Shown piece by piece: positions 61,311 to 64,000 of a stretch of 64,000 bases of DNA (position 1 is its first letter; the number at the start of each line of letters is the position of its first letter). The notes under the pieces were generated by a model, which ran no database searches, was not told the origin of the DNA, and worked only from the letters and a program-made list of their open reading frames with translations. The DNA is from Plantactinospora soyae (lineage in GTDB: Bacteria; Actinomycetota; Actinomycetes; Mycobacteriales; Micromonosporaceae): positions 1,984,001 to 2,048,000 of the forward strand of contig NZ_JADBEB010000001.1 of NCBI RefSeq assembly GCF_014874095.1, in the 5' to 3' direction. The position numbers and the translations under genes were made by a program.

Positions 61311-61913
61311 TCACCAGCATCGGCGGCGGTAGCCGACCATCGCCAGTCCGACGGCCGAGATGACCAGGCCGAGCAGCCCCGACCAGGCCAGCGAACGCCG
61401 GTACCCCGCAGACAGCCCGTCGGTGGCCGGTGGCGATCCGGACCGCTGGTCCAGGGGTACGACCCGAGCGGGCCCCCCGGCCCGATGTTCCTGGGGTACG
61501 GCCCGGTCCCGGGGCACCTCGCCGGCACCGGGCGGGGCGGACGGGCCGGATGTCTGCGGGCTGCCCTGTGCCGGAACCTGTCGCCAGGGTGGCCAGTGGT
61601 GTTTGCGTCGTGCCGGTTCGGCGGCGGACGGATCAGCGGGAGGCGCCGCCGCGCCGCCGCCGGTCGGCTCCCCGGAGTGTGGACCGGCTTCGGCGTCCAT
61701 GGACGTGGCGGGGTGCGGCTGCGCTCCGGGTTCGGCGCGGGCCGGTTCGGCGGAGGCCGCCGGACCGGTCGTCGGGTAGCGGCCGGCCGGTGGCCGGGAT
61801 GCTCCGGCACCGCTCACGCAGCCGGGTACGCCAACGGTGATCAGGATCAGCAGAACGCTGACCCGCATGCTTCGGTACGTCGTTCGGGGTGGGGCGAAGG
61901 GCTCCACGGCCAT
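61311..61913 (-). CDS. Putative lipoprotein with C-terminal TM helix
   Basis: A 200-aa protein with an N-terminal signal ending in lipobox GVPGC (VSVLLILITVGVPGC), a long Pro/Ala/Glu-rich disordered middle (about 35-165), and a C-terminal TM (SLAWSGLLGLVISAVGLAMVGY) followed by RRRCW. GGGAG is six bases before ATG 61913; ATG 61868 is an alternative. A membrane-bound, extended surface protein of unknown function. Confidence 0.7.
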   Translation of the reverse strand: MAVEPFAPPRTTYRSMRVSVLLILITVGVPGCVSGAGASRPPAGRYPTTGPAASAEPARAEPGAQPHPATSMDAEAGPHSGEPTGGGAAAPPADPSAAEPARRKHHWPPWRQVPAQGSPQTSGPSAPPGAGEVPRDRAVPQEHRAGGPARVVPLDQRSGSPPATDGLSAGYRRSLAWSGLLGLVISAVGLAMVGYRRRCW

Positions 61914-62029
61914 GGGCGGCTCCCAGGTTCGGGGCCCTTGACGACGTGCGGGGTTGGCAACCTGCGATGGGGTGTACCCAGTCTAGGGCGGGTCACCCGG
62001 TCACCGGCGGCGTTCCGGCGGATGCGGCC

Positions 62030-62407
62030 TCAGCCGACCCTGACCCGCTGGGCGAGCGCGGTGGAGTTGTTCCGCATCGGTCGCTGCGCCGGCAGGTGGT
62101 TGCGTCGGGTGGTGTTGGTGTAGAGCTGACGTAGCCCGTTGACCTGTACGAATATGGATCGGCGCTCGACCGCGTCGCCGCTGCCGTCGAGTTCGTAGCC
62201 GTCGAGCCAGACCCACCCGTGATAGGTCGGCCAGTCGTGCACCCGGATTACCCGGAAGAAGATCGGGTCGGCGAACTGCACGCTCGCCGTACGGGTCACG
62301 TGGAGCACATCACCGGAGCGGGGAAGCACATCAGCTCCTGTCCGACTGGCCGGGCTGGCCGGCGGTAGTGGCGGGCGGGGGTCTGGTGGGGGGTCTGACC
62401 CGGGCAT
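62030..62407 (-). CDS. Conserved hypothetical protein
   Basis: A 125-aa product with an apparently conserved core (ASVQFADPIFFRVIRVHDWPTYHGWVWLDGYELDGSGDAVERRSIFVQVNGLRQL) and basic C-terminus. I recall similar proteins in Micromonospora genomes but know no function. The first 30 residues are Pro-rich and the start at 62407 is uncertain; no ribosome site is evident. Upstream is a 511-bp gene-free region. Confidence 0.5.
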   Translation of the reverse strand: MPGSDPPPDPRPPLPPASPASRTGADVLPRSGDVLHVTRTASVQFADPIFFRVIRVHDWPTYHGWVWLDGYELDGSGDAVERRSIFVQVNGLRQLYTNTTRRNHLPAQRPMRNNSTALAQRVRVG

Positions 62408-62918
62408 ATGTCGGCAAGAACATCAGGACTCTGCATGACTGGGGCATCGGCCGGGACGATGCGTCGGGATTCCGTCACACCGTCCCGGCCGATACCTGTC
62501 GACTCCGGGACGCGCCCGCCGCCGTAGCGGCCCTGGCATACAGCGGCGGGGGCTCTTACCCCGGAGCGGGGCTTCTCGCCGTACCGTCGGTACGACCGTC
62601 GCCCCGGTCAGGCGAGAATGGGGGAGCATTGCATCGCCTGACCAGATCGGAACGCTGTGTAGCCCGAGCCATACGGACAGGGTGCATCAAGAACATGATC
62701 AATGCAAGTTGCAGTTTGCCCTTTGCTCCGGGATGGCGATAGTGGACCGTCCGGTCCTTGATGCGCCGCGCGTCGAAGCGGCAGACTGGACCCGCTTTCG
62801 GTCGCCTTGACCGACAGGGTCATCGTTCCATCCGCCGTGAACGTATCCCCGCCGATCGGCGGTCGTCCGCGCGGCGGACAATCAGACCTCTCTTATTGAT
62901 CAATACGGAGGTGACCCG
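62408..62918. other. Intergenic region upstream of module C
   Basis: No convincing gene. It holds three dyads: tgcaa-g-ttgca (62703-62713), the 14-bp palindrome ccgccgatcggcgg (62849-62862) and tattgatcaata (62894-62905), plus an AT-richer patch around 62690-62715. Likely a promoter/operator region for the XRE gene. Confidence 0.55.
62894..62905. promoter_or_regulatory. Perfect 12-bp palindrome before XRE module C
   Basis: TATTGATCAATA lies immediately upstream of the GGAGGTGA ribosome site and 13 bp before the GTG start at 62919. This is a strong position for autorepression by the XRE protein. Confidence 0.5.
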
Positions 62919-63800
62919 GTGACCGAGCGCCGGAGCCCGACCATCCGCCGCCGCCGACTCGGCGCGGAACTTCGCCAGCGCCGGGAGAAGGCCGGGGTCA
63001 CGATAGAAGCCGTCGCCGACCTGCTGGAGTGTTCCGGGTCCAAGGTATCGCGCATAGAGACGGGCCACACCACGGCAACGGTCCGGGACGTCCGGGACAT
63101 GCTCGGCATCTACGGCGTCACAGGCGCCGAGTGCGACGAGTTGATCCAGATCGCCCGGGAGGCCCGGCAGAAGGGCTGGTGGCATCCGTACAGCCCGGTG
63201 CTCGCCGGGGCGTACGTCGGCCTCGAGGCCGCGGCGGGTTCGATCCGCGCGTACGAGCAGCAGACCGTGCCGGGTCTGTTGCAGACGGAGGAGTACGCCC
63301 AGGCAATGATCAGGTCCGCCCGACCGGACTGGGTCGCCGAAGAAGTCAACCAGCGGGTCCGTGTCCGGTTGGGTCGCCAGTCGTTAGTGGACCAGGACGA
63401 TCCGATCGATCTGTGGGTGGTGCTCGATGAGACGGTGATCAGCCGACCGGTGGGCGGCGACGCGGTCATGCGGGCCCAGTTGGAGCGGTTGGTGGAAGCC
63501 GCTGACCTACCGAACGTCACGCTTCAGGTCCTGCCGTTCGACGTCGGCGCGCATGCCGGCATGGACGGCACCTTTACCATCCTCGGCTTTCCGGAACCGG
63601 GTGATCCGGACGTGGTGTACGCCGAAAACGCCACGGGTGGGTTATTTCTGGAGAAGCGGGATGAGCTGCAGAAATACATATTCATCTTCGATCATATTCG
63701 AGCAGCGGCCATGCGCCCGGAAGAGTCCGTCGCTTTGATTGCGAAGTTGGCAGAGGAGCCATTGTGGAAGTGGAGACAAAGGGGTACCGCGTCGACCTGA
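62919..63800 (+). CDS. XRE regulator with DUF5753 (Scr1/WhiJ-like), module C
   Basis: A 293-aa protein: HTH_XRE (about residues 13-70, LGAELRQRREKAGVTIEAVADLLECSGSKVSRIETGH) and DUF5753 (about 100-285; YEQQTVPGLLQTEEYAQAMI, VLDETVISRPVGG, TLQVLPFDVGAHAGMDGTFTIL). It is longer and more divergent than the regulators of modules A and B. GGAGGTGA precedes GTG 62919. The DUF397 gene starts inside its 3' end (37-bp overlap). Confidence 0.9.
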   Translation: MTERRSPTIRRRRLGAELRQRREKAGVTIEAVADLLECSGSKVSRIETGHTTATVRDVRDMLGIYGVTGAECDELIQIAREARQKGWWHPYSPVLAGAYVGLEAAAGSIRAYEQQTVPGLLQTEEYAQAMIRSARPDWVAEEVNQRVRVRLGRQSLVDQDDPIDLWVVLDETVISRPVGGDAVMRAQLERLVEAADLPNVTLQVLPFDVGAHAGMDGTFTILGFPEPGDPDVVYAENATGGLFLEKRDELQKYIFIFDHIRAAAMRPEESVALIAKLAEEPLWKWRQRGTAST

Positions 63801-63991
63801 GCGGGGCAGCCTGGCACAAGAGTTCGCGTAGCGGACCTAATTGTGACAACTGCGTCGAGGTGGCTTTCGCGGGCGGCGCGATCGCGGTGCGTGATTCGAA
63901 GAACCCGACCGGGCCAGCCCTGATCTTCACGCCTGACGAGTGGGACGCGTTCGTCGGCGGTGCCAGGGACGGAGAGTTCGACCTGGTCTGA
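63764..63991 (+). CDS. DUF397 protein, module C
   Basis: A 75-aa DUF397 protein (DLSGAAWHKSSRSGPNCDNCVEVAFAGGAIAVRDSKNPTGPALIFTPDEWDAFVGGARDGEFDLV), longer than the 62-aa versions because of a 10-residue N-terminal extension and a C-terminal acidic tail. GTG 63764 lies 37 bp before the XRE stop, overlapping in another frame; a start closer to the conserved core would need a less common codon. It completes the third XRE/DUF397 pair of the window. Confidence 0.88.
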   Translation: MEVETKGYRVDLSGAAWHKSSRSGPNCDNCVEVAFAGGAIAVRDSKNPTGPALIFTPDEWDAFVGGARDGEFDLV

Positions 63992-64000
63992 CGGTCACGA

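Noticed and set aside
62408-62918. Short frames upstream of module C (e.g. minus strand 62699-62881)
   Set aside because: No recognisable family, no ribosome site and no consistent codon pattern; more likely a control region.

Overview
The window is very GC-rich actinobacterial chromosome. GTG starts are frequent, GTAC-containing codon pairs (such as cgtacc and ggtacg) are abundant, and many genes have leaderless promoters. Gene families such as XRE(DUF5753)/DUF397 pairs, snapalysin, DUF5708, large CtpI-like P-type ATPases and AccA/AccD-type carboxylases point to the Micromonosporaceae (Micromonospora or a close relative). The genus is inferred, not proven. I saw no tRNA, rRNA, transposase, prophage gene or CRISPR array.

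Layout. 1-10 kb: 3' end of a beta-propeller gene; a giant P-type ATPase whose N-terminal half looks like a decayed ATPase copy; SoxR; an alpha/beta hydrolase; two minisatellite arrays around a 64-aa membrane protein; a YbaK-type deacylase; two coupled small cysteine-rich genes divergent from an XRE/TPR regulator. 10-24 kb: MFS exporter plus serine hydrolase with paired dyads and a near-consensus parS site upstream; SufE; CBS protein; RmlC-like epimerase; ProRS; GDSL esterase; pentapeptide-repeat protein; rhodanese; isochorismatase-like hydrolase; beta-propeller lipoprotein; then XRE/DUF397 module A with a duplicated DUF397 gene. 24-31 kb: Nudix, MFS, and an HSP90-like ATPase translationally close to a 1019-aa TPR protein.

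31-38 kb: a leucine/isovalerate catabolic locus (TetR, biotin carboxylase without carrier domain, HMG-CoA lyase, carboxyltransferase, acyl-CoA dehydrogenase) interrupted by a convergent secreted snapalysin gene. 38-50 kb: DUF1697, DUF5708, a D,D-carboxypeptidase, XRE/DUF397 module B with a divergent pair of cysteine-motif proteins, an AraC/VOC/MFS operon, small enzymes (YfbM-like, GNAT, VOC, HAD), MerR, and a Bcr/CflA exporter divergent from MarR. 50-64 kb: MMPL transporter, XRE-STAND-TPR regulator, MarR/YceI divergent pair, GCS2-family ligase, a membrane protein with a long disordered tail, two kinase-less PASTA proteins, a lipoprotein, and XRE/DUF397 module C.

The strongest candidates for undescribed biology are the HSP90-TPR operon, the threefold XRE/DUF397 modules with their small C-x2-C-x5-C partner proteins, and an isolated parS-like site. 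Most other genes are ordinary metabolic, efflux and stress functions with local regulators.
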